64,000 nucleotides of DNA from Rotaria sp. Silwood1 (taxonomy: Eukaryota; Rotifera; Eurotatoria; Philodinida; Philodinidae), in NCBI GenBank assembly GCA_905250075.1, contig CAJNOP010000525.1:81353-145352 (forward strand), given 5' to 3'. The translations under genes and the position numbers were made by a program. The notes beneath the pieces are model-generated. The model was given only the letters and a program-made list of their open reading frames with translations. It was not told the DNA's origin and did no database searches. This document shows positions 12,010-24,072 of this stretch, one piece after another. Each line of letters begins with the position of its first letter. Position 1 is the stretch's first letter.

Positions 12010-15000
12010 CGAAGCAACAAATCCAATTAGTCAATGCACTTTTCAAGTAAATTTTATTTTGAGAAGAAAAAAACACTTTGCATTTCAAGAAATACATTTT
12101 ATAATATGTATTAGAAATTTGGTCAAACCAACTGTATGCTCGCAATGACTGTCAAAACTATCTGACTAGTAGATAATTTTATTATATCTCAAAAAATTGG
12201 CTGAGCTAGAATGATCTTATTTACGTCAGATTACAGTTCATAGAACCTAATATATGAGTAAAAATGTTGTTAGCACTGTTTCTGAGAGATAAAAATGTGA
12301 AACACAATGTAATTGATGTTTTTAACTACGGAAGAATTCTTTGTCTTAATGCTCGAAAAATGGAATAGAAAAATTGTTTACATGTTGGAACGAGACATTA
12401 TTGAAATACGATCTATGATCATATATCAACAATAAATACTTAGAGCATGGTATTAAAGATAACATTTTTTCCTAATGACGAATGCAATTGTTTGTGAATT
12501 TTCTCTATCATCAAAGGTCAGTTTTTTTTGCTGTATTCGAAAGTGTACACGGAATTCATGGTACATAAAGTAAACGTGAGGAAATTGATTGAAATTTCGA
12601 ATTTTAAATTCTTTTTTCAACCAATCTCTGCCAATGCCAACTCTATTTTAGACTTGCCATTTGAATTAGTCACAATCTAAGAATAGATTCGAAAAGAGCA
12701 TTGAAAATTGAACACAACTTACATAAAAAATTTAAGAAATTGACAGGAATTAGTTTTATGCTGTTTGAAAAAACACGTATCCACTATTGAGATTTATTGA
12801 CCTGGTAACAATTTTTCATGTCAGCTTTACTTAGTTTTGAACGCTCTTTTCAAATCTATTTCGATGTTTTGGCTGATGCGAAAGATTCAAACTCGATGAA
12901 TTTCAAGAGATTCTTTTTTTCCGTAGGAAATTTTTGTATTTGAAATCAAGACTAGGTCTTAATGATATAATTGGTTTAGGCTTCAACTGTAAGAGTTGGG
13001 AACGGAGAAAAAGATCCTCAGTAACCCATTCTGTTAAAACAATGTTTTATACCTCTTTCAATGTGTAACTGAGACTGTAGAAGAGGTCAATGTCTAATTT
13101 ATGTCTAGATAGAAGATGACCAATGCAATTTTCTAACAGGAAAAACTTATTCATATAGAATACTCTTAACATCATCAAAAATAGAATTGACTAAACATCA
13201 TCTGAGAAAAAAATTCTCGTGTCGCCTTCTTGTGGAAAATTTCCGGTGCAGGTTAACAAAAAAAGAAGATGACTTTTAAACTTACACTCGAAAGGAAAAG
13301 TACAATAAGAAGTAGTCCTTGTGTTAAGAACAGTTTGTTCTACGGAATAATGTATTAAAAAGAAAATTTTGATCTAGAAGAGAAGATTGACTTGAGAATT
13401 ATTGATTAGTATATTAGATCTTATGGACTGAAATCTGACGAAAATTCAATTATTCTAGTTCATCAGATTTTTAAAGTTTACAAAAATAGAATTAAATTGA
13501 TTATTGATCGGATAGCATTAACAGTCAATGCACCTATGAGAATCATGGAATTTTTTTATGTTTAACTTATTTTCATTGATCATAGTGGAATGAAAATAAA
13601 GCATAGGACATTGTCTTCTTTGTTATATACTAAGATAAGTTTAAATTCGCAGAATATTTCCAAGTTGCCTACCTTATTTTTATCTTTGGGTAATTGTATA
13701 TGTTTTGTTGTTCTATAATGCTACTATAAATGAACTGCTAGTTAGATTATTTCTCAAATAAATCTTCACTGATTTGACTATAACGATGCAGAGTTAATTA
13801 CCTGTGGTCGTTTAATATATTCAATAGTATGTAGATTCATATCGATATAATGACTTAGTAGATCATTTTAATTTGTCTGTTAGGATTACTAATCTAATTT
13901 CATTGCTTTAAAACAAAAAATTTGAATACCAATTGAATATACTTTTCATTGGATGAAGGACATGACAAGTGAGACTCTATTTTAGAGCATCACTCTATCA
14001 TATAAACGATTGTAATTATTCTTTTAGTTAAATTAAAAGACATGTCTTATATATTAGAAAATTGCTAGAAAGCTTTTGAAGAACAACAAAGTTTTTAATT
14101 ATCTTTGAAGAATATAAGTCTTTAAAAACATTTCATTTTTTCTCCACATCATTTCTTTTAAGTTATTATGATTATACATGCCTCTATAATTATTTTGTTT
14201 TTTTGTTAATAAGAAAAAAATGTAGCATAAAGCTGCACATCGGAATTCTGCCGGAGAAAATATGTTTAATATTTCATTTATAACTCGAGTTATGGATGTC
14301 ATAGAGAAAGAATGTTTTTTCTTTCGGGAGAAGAGCGAATCGTCCTTGTTAATTAGAAGAAGTATGACAATGGAGAGGAATTGAAATGTGGATGTGGTTG
14401 CGAGTGAAGAGAAGACTGGTATCTACACTCACACGTTCAGTTTCTTGGAGTTATTCTTATTTATAAACAGTAACCTATCGATTTGGTAGCGGAAACTTTT
14501 TCGTTGGTTAGTACGTATGGTATCACAGAATATTTTCAATTCACTTGCAAATACACCATCGAAAAAACTTTACTTATGTGATTAAGTCGGTACATGCACT
14601 ATTGTTTGAATGAAAATACGAATGCTTGTTGGATGTGTCATGAATTGAAGAAATTCATAGGTTTATACGGTTAAATTTTCTTCTTGTTTGTAAGCAAATT
14701 TCAGTAAGACATATCAAAATTATAATAACAACGTCTCACATCAAAATGAAGATTAACTATTTTTATTTCTCAAGCCTATTAGTGTTCGTAAAATCTTCGT
14801 AAAACTCCCCCACTTTCGATAATTTCATGCTGCAAAAGTAGGTGAAAACTTCCGTTTACATTTTTTTGCATGAAAAATGCAATTCTCACTTTTCATATTG
14901 TGACACAGAGATGTATCGATGAAATACTACAGTACTGAAGAAGAAATAAAATCCAAATAACTAGGCTTGAGCTGAAACTAAGACAAAATTTCTAATTCAA

Positions 15001-15652
15001 ATGATTGTTCATTTTCTTTTTTTTGTATCAGATCTTTAGTTGATGTTTTCCCTATTTATGTATACCACTTTTGCATTGAAAGTATTTACTGTTTGAGTAA
15101 AGAAAGTATCAGCATTTATATTGTTGTTGTTAATTTTTGTTTTATCATCGATGAATAAACATATTGAATTGAAAAGATTGATTTTGCATTAAACGTGACA
15201 TTTGGCGTTGATAGTCCGCATTAAATACGCATCCCTGGGTTTACTGTAATTCTGCGGAATTTTTTTTCTAAATCAAGTCAAGTAGATTTTCGTTACCAAT
15301 AAGCAAGCAATTCAGCAGGAAAATGTTGACACACGGAGAATTGAAATGAGTCTCGTCTTTCATTTCATATCGATGTAATTTTTACTCCTACAACTGTGTG
15401 TAGAAATCTGAAATTTGATTCTTAACTTGGATACAAAACGTCGTTTAGCGTCTTCTATCAAATGAGTTCCAATAGAAGTTTATTTGAATAGGCAAGAGAT
15501 AGTATGTATTTATTTTCATCAAAACATGTGCAGTATATAGATGCAATTACAAAAAAAAACAAGTGTTCTCTGTCGTTTTTTTCTCTCCACCAAGTAGTCT
15601 GTCGTGTTATTGCATTGCCGTCGTTCCAGTATACGTCAGTGAATAAGAAGAG
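12010..15652. other. Gene-free stretch, 3.6 kb
   Basis: Very AT-rich sequence with no ORF above about 70 codons and no recognisable protein fragment or terminal repeat. Confidence 0.45.
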
Positions 15653-16740
15653 ATGAATTTAGAAGTATTAGCTGATGAATTACTGCTTGAGCTATTTGAA
15701 TACTGTCATGGTCTTAATACGCGTTTAGATAATCTCATTTTCATGCATTTTCAAACACATTGTCTACATTTTCAAACATCATCGAAACAAGCTTTCAAAA
15801 CTGTCTGTTAAGTAAATCTTCCATTGATTACCAATCAAGTTGTTTCGTTTGGTCTCTAAGATGACGATGAAATTCCTCAACAAATTTATTTATTTCGTTT
15901 GTTCCCATTAGATTGCATTTGTTCAGGCGAAATAATTAGTCAAACTTTATTAGAATGTCCACAACTTGTTCATTTAAATCTGAATAAAAGATGATATTTC
16001 TCATTTTGTAAATAGTGTTTGGAGTTTACCTAAGCTTATCTACTGTTGTTTAAACTTGAATTTAAAATGTGGATTTTATATGTCAATACCAACTCCTATT
16101 TCATTGTCTATAGAACATCTATCAATCTTAGGCGTCTAGCATACACCACGTCTTCGGTATCTTGCATTAGAATTATCCAATAGTCATGTCGATGAAAAGA
16201 TAGAAATACCGATTTCGTCGATAACTGAATTAAGTCTTGTTTTTGCTGATCCATAACATGATATCATAGAGAACATGTTACAACACGTGCCCAATTTATG
16301 TCAATTGAAAATTGGAACTTGTTATTTTGACATGAACGGATATGAATGGGAAGAAATTATTCGTAATTATTTGCCCAAATTAAAAGTATTTCAACTGAAG
16401 ATACGGTGTTCATTTATCAGTGAGAAGTATAAAAATGAATTATTCAATTCCTTGCAAACATGACTTTGGCTTGAAGAGCATCAATAGTTTGCTAGATATC
16501 ATTACAATCTAAATGATAATTCCAACATGATTTGTCTATACGCATTACCATATAGTTTTTCCTATTCATTCTAAATCAACTGGTCCCAATAATGATGACG
16601 ATTATTTGTCATATAATCATGCTCAACGTTAAGTTTATCGTTCTTCTTCAATAACAGAAACGATCGTGTCTAGACTTGGCTTTTCTAATGTAACTTATCT
16701 TTGAAAAACACTTATAGTTAATAATCATTTGTTGCTGATT
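15653..16740 (+). pseudogene. F-box / leucine-rich-repeat-like pseudogene
   Basis: The ATG at 15653 opens MNLEVLADELLLELFEYC, an F-box helix pattern (bdelloid F-box genes start xxENLPNEILLELFEYL). Downstream, conserved segments appear in shifting frames. These include LFPLDCICSGEIISQTLLECPQLVHLNL-type text, a block of the form LALELSNSHVDEKIEIP, and the longest open piece, 16275-16463 (MLQHVPNLCQLKIGTCYFDM... up to NELFNSLQT), then LWLEEHQ. Several in-frame stops (for example near 15809, 16255 and 16460) and frameshifts show decay. Functional relatives are substrate adaptors of SCF ubiquitin ligases. The homology peters out near 16740, about 35 bp before the next telomere-like array. Confidence 0.7.
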
Positions 16741-16775
16741 ATGCAAAATTTTGATTGATTAACTTTATTGAAAGA

Positions 16776-16959
16776 GGGTGTGGGTGTGGGTGATGTGGGT
16801 TGTGGGTGTGGATGTGGGTGGATGGGTGTGAGTGTGGTGGGGTGTTCGTGTGGGTGGGTGTTGGGTAAGCGAAGAACCATACCCATATCCGAACGTACAT
16901 CCACATCGCACATCCCACACCCACACACCCACACCCACACCCACCCACACCCACACCCT
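16776..16959. repeat. Inverted telomere-like array 2
   Basis: The G-rich arm is 16776-16864, the loop 16865-16909 and the C-rich arm about 16910-16959. The outer ends are mirror images (GGGTGTGGG ... CCACACCCT). ORFs across it encode only VGVG or HTHP repeats and are not genes. Confidence 0.88.
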
Positions 16960-17076
16960 AAAAATTAAATTAAAAAAATATGAGTGAACTCGTATGATAG
17001 AAAAAAACGAATTTTCAGGTGAAATTTGAATTAAAATTAAAATGATTTAAGGAAATGAATAAATAATCGTTATGAT

Positions 17077-17131
17077 TGGGTGGATATGGAGTGTTAGTGT
17101 TGAGAAAGACAAAACAAGCCCACACCCACAT
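17077..17131. repeat. Short, decayed inverted telomere-like array
   Basis: GGGTGGATATGGAGTG is followed after about 25 bp by CCCACACCCACA. The polarity matches the larger arrays but with only a few units; it looks like a decayed or small version. Confidence 0.5.
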
Positions 17132-17263
17132 ACGTTTTTATTTACATTTATATATATATGTATATACAATTGCAAAAGTTCACATTTTGTTATTGTATGT
17201 ACATCAGTGAATATTTCAACCAGAACAGGCAAGAAATAGCCAACAGTGTATATGAAAACGATT

Positions 17264-18519
17264 CTATAACTTGGATCGTATGTAAGACGTTAGGTAGTAC
17301 ATGCCAGGTGGTACAAAAAAGACAATGATGAGTCCGAAACAAACACAAAGTGCAATCAAGTCGGCTTTTCCACTATGAATATCCCACACAACCGATGTAA
17401 CAAGGGCTCGTTCGTAGAAACATGTATAATTATTACCAATCTAAATGATAAGACACATCAGAATTGTAAACGATCTAGTTGAAACGATTGAACCGGCCGG
17501 TTTTACTGGTTTAAAAGAATGTTTAATCGGGAAAATTTAGCATGGTCTGCGATAGGATTAAGTCAAAAAATGAATTTCATAATCTTCTTATTATATAATT
17601 TTTTTCTAATAAAATATGTTGAGTGTAAGTTCATTTATGAAAATAATCGTATTGCTTAAAAAACTATTACTCTTATCTTATCTACTACTTTTTGCTTTTT
17701 TAATCGAAGTTTATTTCATTTCCTAAAAAAAAGCACAATCAAAAGTGTTCTAAATAAGACGATATTCTCAACTTATCTGACTGATGTTTTTTTAGAGGCT
17801 ATATTTGAATTGGGACCATCATTCAAACGGAGACAACTTGACTGGAAAAATTTTAAATTTGTAGCATAGCAATCAGCTATCTGTCAACTTGATTCCTTTT
17901 TTCGTGCGAGAGACACGCTCCATATTTCCTCTTCAAGATTTCAAAAGGTAAGAAAAAAAAATCGAAAAACGAGTATTTTTTGAAGTCTCTTCTTTTAATT
18001 AATTGTAAAAGACCCAAGAAATCGATTAGTTCTCGCTGGTTTTTAACGATCTACAAAGTTTTTGAACAGGCTGGACCGGGCCGGTTCGAAAATTCTCGGC
18101 CGGCTACAACTCTGAGACACATAAGAATTTTGAGCACTGTCATACTAAATAAGAAATGTTACCTGTTGTTGATCATGTTTTTGCTTGCGACTTCTACTAC
18201 TATAGACACTTGTGATGCTTGTTCCATTGAAGATTCTATAGGACATCACAAAATCCTCATCGACGCATTTATAATGCGTACATGAATTATCATTACACGT
18301 TTGACATTGGTGTTCTAAAAATGTGTAATTGAGTAATTGACAAGACGCACTAATATAAAGAGCTCGCATTTTCTGAGTTTTGACATAAGACTTAGCTTTA
18401 ACAGAGCCAATGATGAGACATGGAAGAAAGCCTAACAAACCCATCATAAATAAACAAATTCCAAAGCCAAAAAATTTTGAATTCAACTTCTTAAAACAAT
18501 TCGATTTCTCGAATGACAT
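17264..18519 (-). CDS. Two-TM cysteine-rich membrane protein, copy A (177 aa, two exons)
   Basis: Exon 1 (18163-18519) begins MSFEKSNCF. It encodes TM1 (about residues 17-40), then an extracellular loop with NYT and a cysteine cluster (CQTCNDNSC...C). Exon 2 (17264-17440) begins IGNNYTCFYER, carries TM2 (about 20 hydrophobic residues after GKADLIAL) and stops after SYIRSKL. The phase-0 splice CAACAG|GTAACA ... TTTAG|ATTGGT removes 722 bp. Its product parallels copy B at 20278-20936, which has the same exon boundary and the same IGNxYxCFY start to exon 2. The topology (short N-tail, TM1, glycosylated disulphide-rich loop, TM2) recalls BK-channel beta subunits, but sequence alone does not establish that identity. 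The long intron holds only spurious ORFs. Confidence 0.65.
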
Positions 18520-20277
18520 GTACAGCTAGTCTGAAATCGTTGAATATGTATTAAAATGATGCAAATAAATATATTGTAATCGATGCAATGCTTTAATTAA
18601 TCATATTGCATATGTTTCATGCAATAACCGCATAGGTTTTTTCCGTGATGTCTTTGCGTGACACTTATTATGGACTTCTATTTATTTAAGATAAACTACT
18701 CTCATTTTCTTTTCGAACATATAGATTAAATTCGTGTTTTACATCCATAGAAAATGAGTCAACGACACTCTTGTGAGTGAAGATATTATTGCTCTCAACG
18801 TGCTTATGTCTAAATTTCGACATTAAGCTCTTTTTTATAATGCGAAGCAAAGAATTTTTTCTTATCATACTGTCTCTTTTATTATATTGCGCTATAAAAA
18901 CAAAAGGATGCAAACGAAGTGTTGATTGTAATGTGAGTAGCGTTGTCATGATTATATATACTCTGATATTAAAGCTCGTACCCGAAAACTATAGAAACTC
19001 AATGTTCATTTCATTAATGAGTAATTTGTAACTATTTTTCCACTGGATTGGACTAGATAATCATTCAAACATTGAATTCTTTATGTAAATATCAATTGAT
19101 AATTATGAAACTATACCATATTTTCCATAGTGATTTTCTGAGTTTTCCACTATTGATGTCATTAATAAGGTCTCTATAATACAACTAGAAACGGTAATTT
19201 GATTTATTTCAAGAGTTTCATTCACGAATAGGTAGCTCAACCTTGTCGATTTAATTGAATATCAATAGAGAACGATGTGAGTAGAATTGTCACATAGTCT
19301 TGAATAAGCTAAACATATAATTATATATTGAACATTCGAAGATATTTTGACAAGTAAGGGGATAATCAAAACATATTAAGAAATACACCGACATAGAGAT
19401 GAATTTTACTTCTTTGAGGCAATGAGTAGCGAAAATCAGTTCGGACATTTGATTCAGTCGATCGCGTTACGGACAAACTTTTCCTTAAGATTGTCAAGAT
19501 GATTTTGCATAGCCAACGTCTTTTATGCTTTTCGCTTTTGAGACTTTTCAAGACTATAGGACCTAATCGTGCGGACGAGCTATCAATATCGGTTTCGCCG
19601 TTGCTTACGAGACTCATCAGATGATGTTATGTTATGTTTTCTTTATTACAAAAGAACTGCGTTATGCCTGAATAGAATAAGAAAAAATGAATAATCTGCT
19701 CTTTGACTACTACAACAATCGATCTCGAATTCGAAAACTAAACGACGATGATAATAAGTATAGAAAATAGCTGCCATTATCGCTATTTCCTCCCAGCTGC
19801 TCGTATCATCAGGCGTTTTATTCTTCTACATACGTATTTTAGTTGCGGAGCTGAAATATTAATAGCATGACTGCTTTACTCATCCCCTCCCCCGTGTCAT
19901 ACGTTAACATATAGTACCGAATACAATTTTTCTTAATGCATGTAAGTATGATTTCATAATAAAACAAGAGTAAACAATGGCTTAACATGCATAACAAACC
20001 TTTTGATATTCTCAATGCGACGGTCGAAGTCGTGCAGCTTCAAATAAAAATTACCCTGTAAAGCATTGCAATGACGCAAAAGTGAAACATGCGATAAGAT
20101 AAAACTTTTACTTTTCTGTTGATGAATGCTATAAAATAGACATTGGCTGAAAAGAGAATTTTGACATTTCTTTTTGTTTGTTACTCAAAGAGTCAACGAG
20201 CAGCAATCCAATAGAAACGATAAATAAATAGATAGCTGTGATATACAGTTTCGGTGCATCGTTACGACACATTTCAA
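18520..20277. promoter_or_regulatory. Intergenic region between divergent paralogues
   Basis: About 1.76 kb separates the two head-to-head start codons, so it should contain both promoters. Short ORFs (for example near 18690-18950 and 19370-19620) have no recognisable family. No specific promoter element can be assigned by eye. Confidence 0.35.
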
Positions 20278-20936
20278 ATGGGCCAATCATGTTCTGAATG
20301 CTTCAACGACTATGGATGTGTCCTAATAGTTTTCCCTATAATCGTATGTATAAGTGTTGGTCCATTCATCATTTGGGGTTCAATTGAGGCGTCCAGATAT
20401 GTCAAGGAACGAAACACACGTAATCTCTATCACGATACGAGTTGTCTGTTACGCAACTACACAAGTGTGACACATCAATGTCGAAGCTGTGATGGAGAGA
20501 CTTGTGTCGATGTTACCTGTTATGACGAACGTTTTTGCCTTTCATATTTGATTAGCAATACGACAATTATCAACAGTATCTTTAGCAGTCACGACAGACG
20601 TACACAGCATCATCAGACACAGGTATAGATACATGTCTTTTTTTCTATTCATAGACCAATATCACACTCTATAGTTCTACCTTATAGATTGGTAACTACT
20701 ACCCATGCTTCTATCAAAAAGTCGATGTTGAAAGAGTTGTCTGGGAGCTTCCCGATGGAAAATATTTTCTGATACAATTGTGCGCTGCTTTCGCAATCGC
20801 TGGTTTTTTTCTTCTATTACTATTATTCGCCATTGGGGTTATCTTATTTGCATCAGGATGTTGTAATTGCATATTCAAGTCTTCATGTGGCAAATGTCTC
20901 AATAATAAATACCATTGGAGAAAGAACAGATGGTAA
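20278..20936 (+). CDS. Two-TM cysteine-rich membrane protein, copy B (197 aa, two exons)
   Basis: Exon 1 (20278-20622) starts at the first ATG (MGQSCSECFNDYG). It encodes TM1 at about residues 14-36 (CVLIVFPIIVCISVGPFII), then a loop with NYT and CRSCDGETC...C cysteines. The phase-0 intron 20623-20687 (65 bp, GTATAG...TTATAG) leads into exon 2 (20688-20936). Exon 2 begins IGNYYPCFYQKVDVE, has TM2 (FAIAGFFLLLLLFAIGVIL) and ends in a cytosolic tail rich in Cys and Lys (SGCCNCIFKSSCGKC). It is clearly paralogous to the minus-strand gene at 17264-18519. A K-channel beta-subunit-like topology is one possibility; the function is otherwise unknown. Confidence 0.75.
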
Positions 20937-21156
20937 AGTAAATTAACATTTCAGATAAATGCAACGAAACTTAAATGATTATAAGAGATCTCAAATAAAT
21001 TTGGTACGTTGGCATGCATAAGCCCTATTGTATGGATAAAAATGAACAAATTTTTATTGTGTGTTTTAAAACTTCTTTCTTTTGTTGTTTGTTTGATGGT
21101 TATGAATAAAATATGGGCGTTTTCTAAGCAACAATACCATCATTTCAGTCGAGAAA

Positions 21157-21293
21157 GGGTGTGAGTGTGTGGGTGTGGGTGTGGGTGGGTGCGGGTGTGG
21201 GTGGGTGCGGGTGTGTGGATGTGGATGTGGGTGTGTGGATGTGATGGCAAGATTACCATTAACACGTACCCCATACCCACACCCACACACCCT
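21157..21293. repeat. Inverted telomere-like array 3
   Basis: The G-rich arm 21157-21245 (with GGGTGCGGG variants), a loop of about 22 bp (GATTACCATTAACACG) and a short C-rich arm 21268-21293 ending CACACACCCT. The arms are unequal in length. Confidence 0.85.
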
Positions 21294-21599
21294 ACTTGAA
21301 CAGCCCCTAACCTTGTACGGTCTTGTTTATTTGAGGCTTGTACATTATCATAGCACTAAGATATAAAAACTAAAGTACTATTTACATGCGAATCTGCTAT
21401 GTGATTTATTTCCTCACAAATGCTGAAGAAAAATCAACTAGAGTAACTGAATTAAAAAAAAGATCTCTGCATTGGATCCCGATATGAGTTTATTTCATGG
21501 TAGTAAATTATATATACGTGTCTAATGTGGCGATAAATTATATTAATTAATCTGTTAAAATAGAAATGAGGAATATGTCGTATTTCATACAATCATTTC

Positions 21600-21830
21600 C
21601 CCAAATCGATATATCGATTTTTGAATTTTATTTATCATCAGTCTTGATTTTCCATTTTTTTGAAAAATGAATTTTTTCGAGAATCAAATTGAATTTCCAT
21701 GAATTAGAAAATCAAGTATTTTCCAAGTTTTCAAAATTCGATGATTGAATAATGAAAGTTTGAAAATGATTCAACTTTTTCAAAGTCGATTTTCTGAAAA
21801 GTATAATTTCAAAAAAATTTACAGTGTAGT
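21600..21830. repeat. AT-rich block dense in short palindromes
   Basis: It contains ATCGATATATCGAT and many overlapping GAAAAT/ATTTTC and TTGAAAA/TTTTCAA pairs. No coding potential is visible. It may be decayed low-complexity repeat sequence. Confidence 0.35.
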
Positions 21831-21952
21831 GTGGGATTGAGTCTCTGAACGAACCGGTTCACCTAGGAGTCTTATGTTGCTTTAATCTCGATAGTACATC
21901 CTTAGATACTGCTTCAAAAATGCTACCTATATATAGTTTTCAGTACCTAAAA

Positions 21953-22465
21953 GGCTCCTAGGTAGGTGAAGTTAACAGCGGATTCGAATGTTTCCAGGAG
22001 GGATTCGTCCATAGACATGCTCCCAGCGTTTCAAAGCTTGTTCCAAGTAGAAATCGACGAGTTCTATCTAATGGTATGCTCGGATTTCGGATAGTCCAAA
22101 GTATGATTTTCAGATTCTCACTAGCGCCATGTATCTGCCCAAAACCATACTTTGTGCTACCGGAAATCTGAGCATACCATTGGATAGAGCTCGTCGAGTT
22201 CTATTGGAACAAGCATTGAAACGCTTGGAATTTGTCTTTGAACGAATCGCTGCTGAAATTATTCGAATCAGCTGCCAGAATTTCAATAGGAAAATTCAGT
22301 ATTTTGGGATCATTCTTTTGGCAATGGAAAATCTGATTACACCATTAAATAGAGCTCATCGAGTTGTACTTGGGACAGGGCTGGAACGATTGGAATAGAT
22401 TCCCGGACGAATCGCCGCTGGAAACACTCGAATCGGCTGCTAACTTCACCTACGTAAGACGCCTA
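21953..22465. mobile_element. Fold-back element with a duplicated right arm
   Basis: The left arm (about 21953-22117) includes CTAGGTAGGTGAAGTTA and ATCGACGAGTTCTATCTAATG. It is inverted relative to the sequence at 22136-22465. The right side holds two tandem copies about 168 bp apart: GGAAATCTGAGCATACCATTGG and the diverged GGAAAATCTGATTACACCATTA. The outer right end is TAACTTCACCTACGTAAGACGCCTAG. The 89-codon ORF over the right arm is a by-product. There is no transposase. Confidence 0.65.
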
Positions 22466-22808
22466 GACATTAGGGCATCATGAGCCATAAAAGAAAAGAT
22501 TAACAAAACTGCGATGCGCAGTGGCTGTATAATATATTAATATATTTGCATCGAAAATTCCTTGAATAAGAGTGAATATCAGTGAAGTGTAGGTGTCAAT
22601 TGAATTATGGGATACGACGAAGCCTTATAACCATTCGCATATTTATACTCCTACGAGTTAGAAATCGGACTGATTCACCCGTATAGTTATATTTTTTTTG
22701 CAATTCTGATTCCGAATTTTTTTTTTATAACTTATCCATACCTGGAATGTTCGGAAATAGTATATAATTTTAGCTTATCGTACTCTGACGAAAGGTATCT
22801 GAATTTAA

Positions 22809-23076
22809 CCCTTTCAATACTGACATTTTCTATCATTCTATACAAACTTGAAGAAAATCTAGATTTCTCTCTCTTGCGTTCTTATCTAAATAATCAGCTG
22901 GACACGAATTCAGCTACGCTAGTTCAGTGCGAAAAAAAAAAATCTTCACAGCGAAGAATACACGCGCTTCTTTGAACACACATATGATATGTGTGAAATA
23001 CGAAGGCAACAGAACGCAAAATTTCTATATTACGATTTGCGTGTCATCTACGAGCTGATATGCTGTATTGAAAGGG
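22809..23076. mobile_element. piggyBac-like MITE (268 bp)
   Basis: The terminal repeats CCCTTTCAATAC (22809-22820) and GTATTGAAAGGG (23065-23076) are perfectly inverted over 12 bp. They share the CCCTTT start with the piggyBac element at 11115. The left flank is TTAA (22805-22808); the right flank is ATTA, consistent with a mutated TTAA. It has no coding capacity. Confidence 0.7.
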
Positions 23077-23572
23077 ATTAGAAAGTAAGATGATTCTATT
23101 GCATAAATATTATTAAAAAGAACTACACAAAGCAAATGAAGTGTGGGATGATTTCAATCAAGTTATCTTGCATAAAATTTTTGAATTTGCTATAATTTAT
23201 ATCATTTCCGACACAGCCAGAGTCATCTAAAATCAACATTGACTTCGGCATTCATATGGAAAGCAAGGCTCACATGCTGACACACCTACGGTCTTTCGTT
23301 ACTTCATGCTGTGTATCGTTCGATGGGCCGATTTAGGTTCTTATGTATCTTCAAGTTTTGAATTAAAATTTTTTCATTTTAAAAAGAGTTGTTTGGACTC
23401 ATTATGGAATGAATACATTCATACAAATGCTTTTCATATGTATTGGATGTTTAATTTATGCAAAATATAGTCAATGTGATCCTCTTAGTGCGAAAATGAT
23501 TTCATGAGCACATCAAGTAATATTCAATTAATAAAATCAAATTTTCTAAATGAAATTATTCGTATTTAGCTA

Positions 23573-23792
23573 TATCCATTGTTTGTTATAGAAACATTAG
23601 GAAAATTTTCTGGCTTAACAGGCGTTTTTATTGCTTGTATATGAAGGGCAACATTAACTACATTTTCAAGTGGTATAAATAGTATTGCAACAGTTATTAT
23701 TGAAGATATTTATAAACGATTATCAAGTAAAAGTTCAATATCAAATGAACATCAATTGATTCGTTCGAAAATTTATGTAATTATTACTTTTA
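23573..23792 (+). pseudogene. Sodium/solute symporter (SLC5/SSS) fragment
   Basis: The translated text reads YPLFVIETLGKFSGLTGVF, then IACI, an in-frame TGA, then RATLTTFSSGINSIATVII and EDIYKRL. This matches the SSS-family segment AxLFSATLSTxSSGxNSxAxVxxEDxxKP. After HQLIRSKIYVIITF, the start of the next helix, the frame runs straight into TGTGGG repeats, so the gene is truncated exactly at the array. The upstream exons are missing. The intact family imports iodide, monocarboxylates or sugars with sodium; this fragment cannot function. Confidence 0.7.
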
Positions 23793-24072
23793 GGGTGTGG
23801 GTGTGGGTGTGGATGTGGGTGGGTGTGGGTGTGGGGTGTGGGTGTGGGTGTGGGTGTGGGTGTGTGGGAGTGGGGTGGCGGTGTGGGTGTGGGGTGTGGG
23901 TGTGGGTGTGGGTGGGTGTGGGTGGNNNNNNNNNNNNNNNNNNNNNNNNNNNNNNNNNNNNNNNNNNNNNNNNNNNNNNNNNNNNNNNNNNNNNNNNNNN
24001 NNNNNNNNNNNNNNNNNNNNNNNNNTGGGGTGTGGGTGTGGGTGTGGGTGTGGGTAGGTGTGGGTGTGGGCC
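23793..24072. repeat. Telomere-like array 4 with a 100-N assembly gap
   Basis: (TGTGGG)n with variants, G-rich on the plus strand on both sides of the gap (23926-24025). The usual C-rich arm is not seen and may lie in the gap, or this array may be one-sided. The exactly 100-base N run is a scaffold placeholder, so the true length is unknown. Confidence 0.85.

Noticed and set aside
22129..22398. 89-codon ORF
   Set aside because: It lies wholly in the duplicated right arm of a fold-back element and translates both repeat copies.
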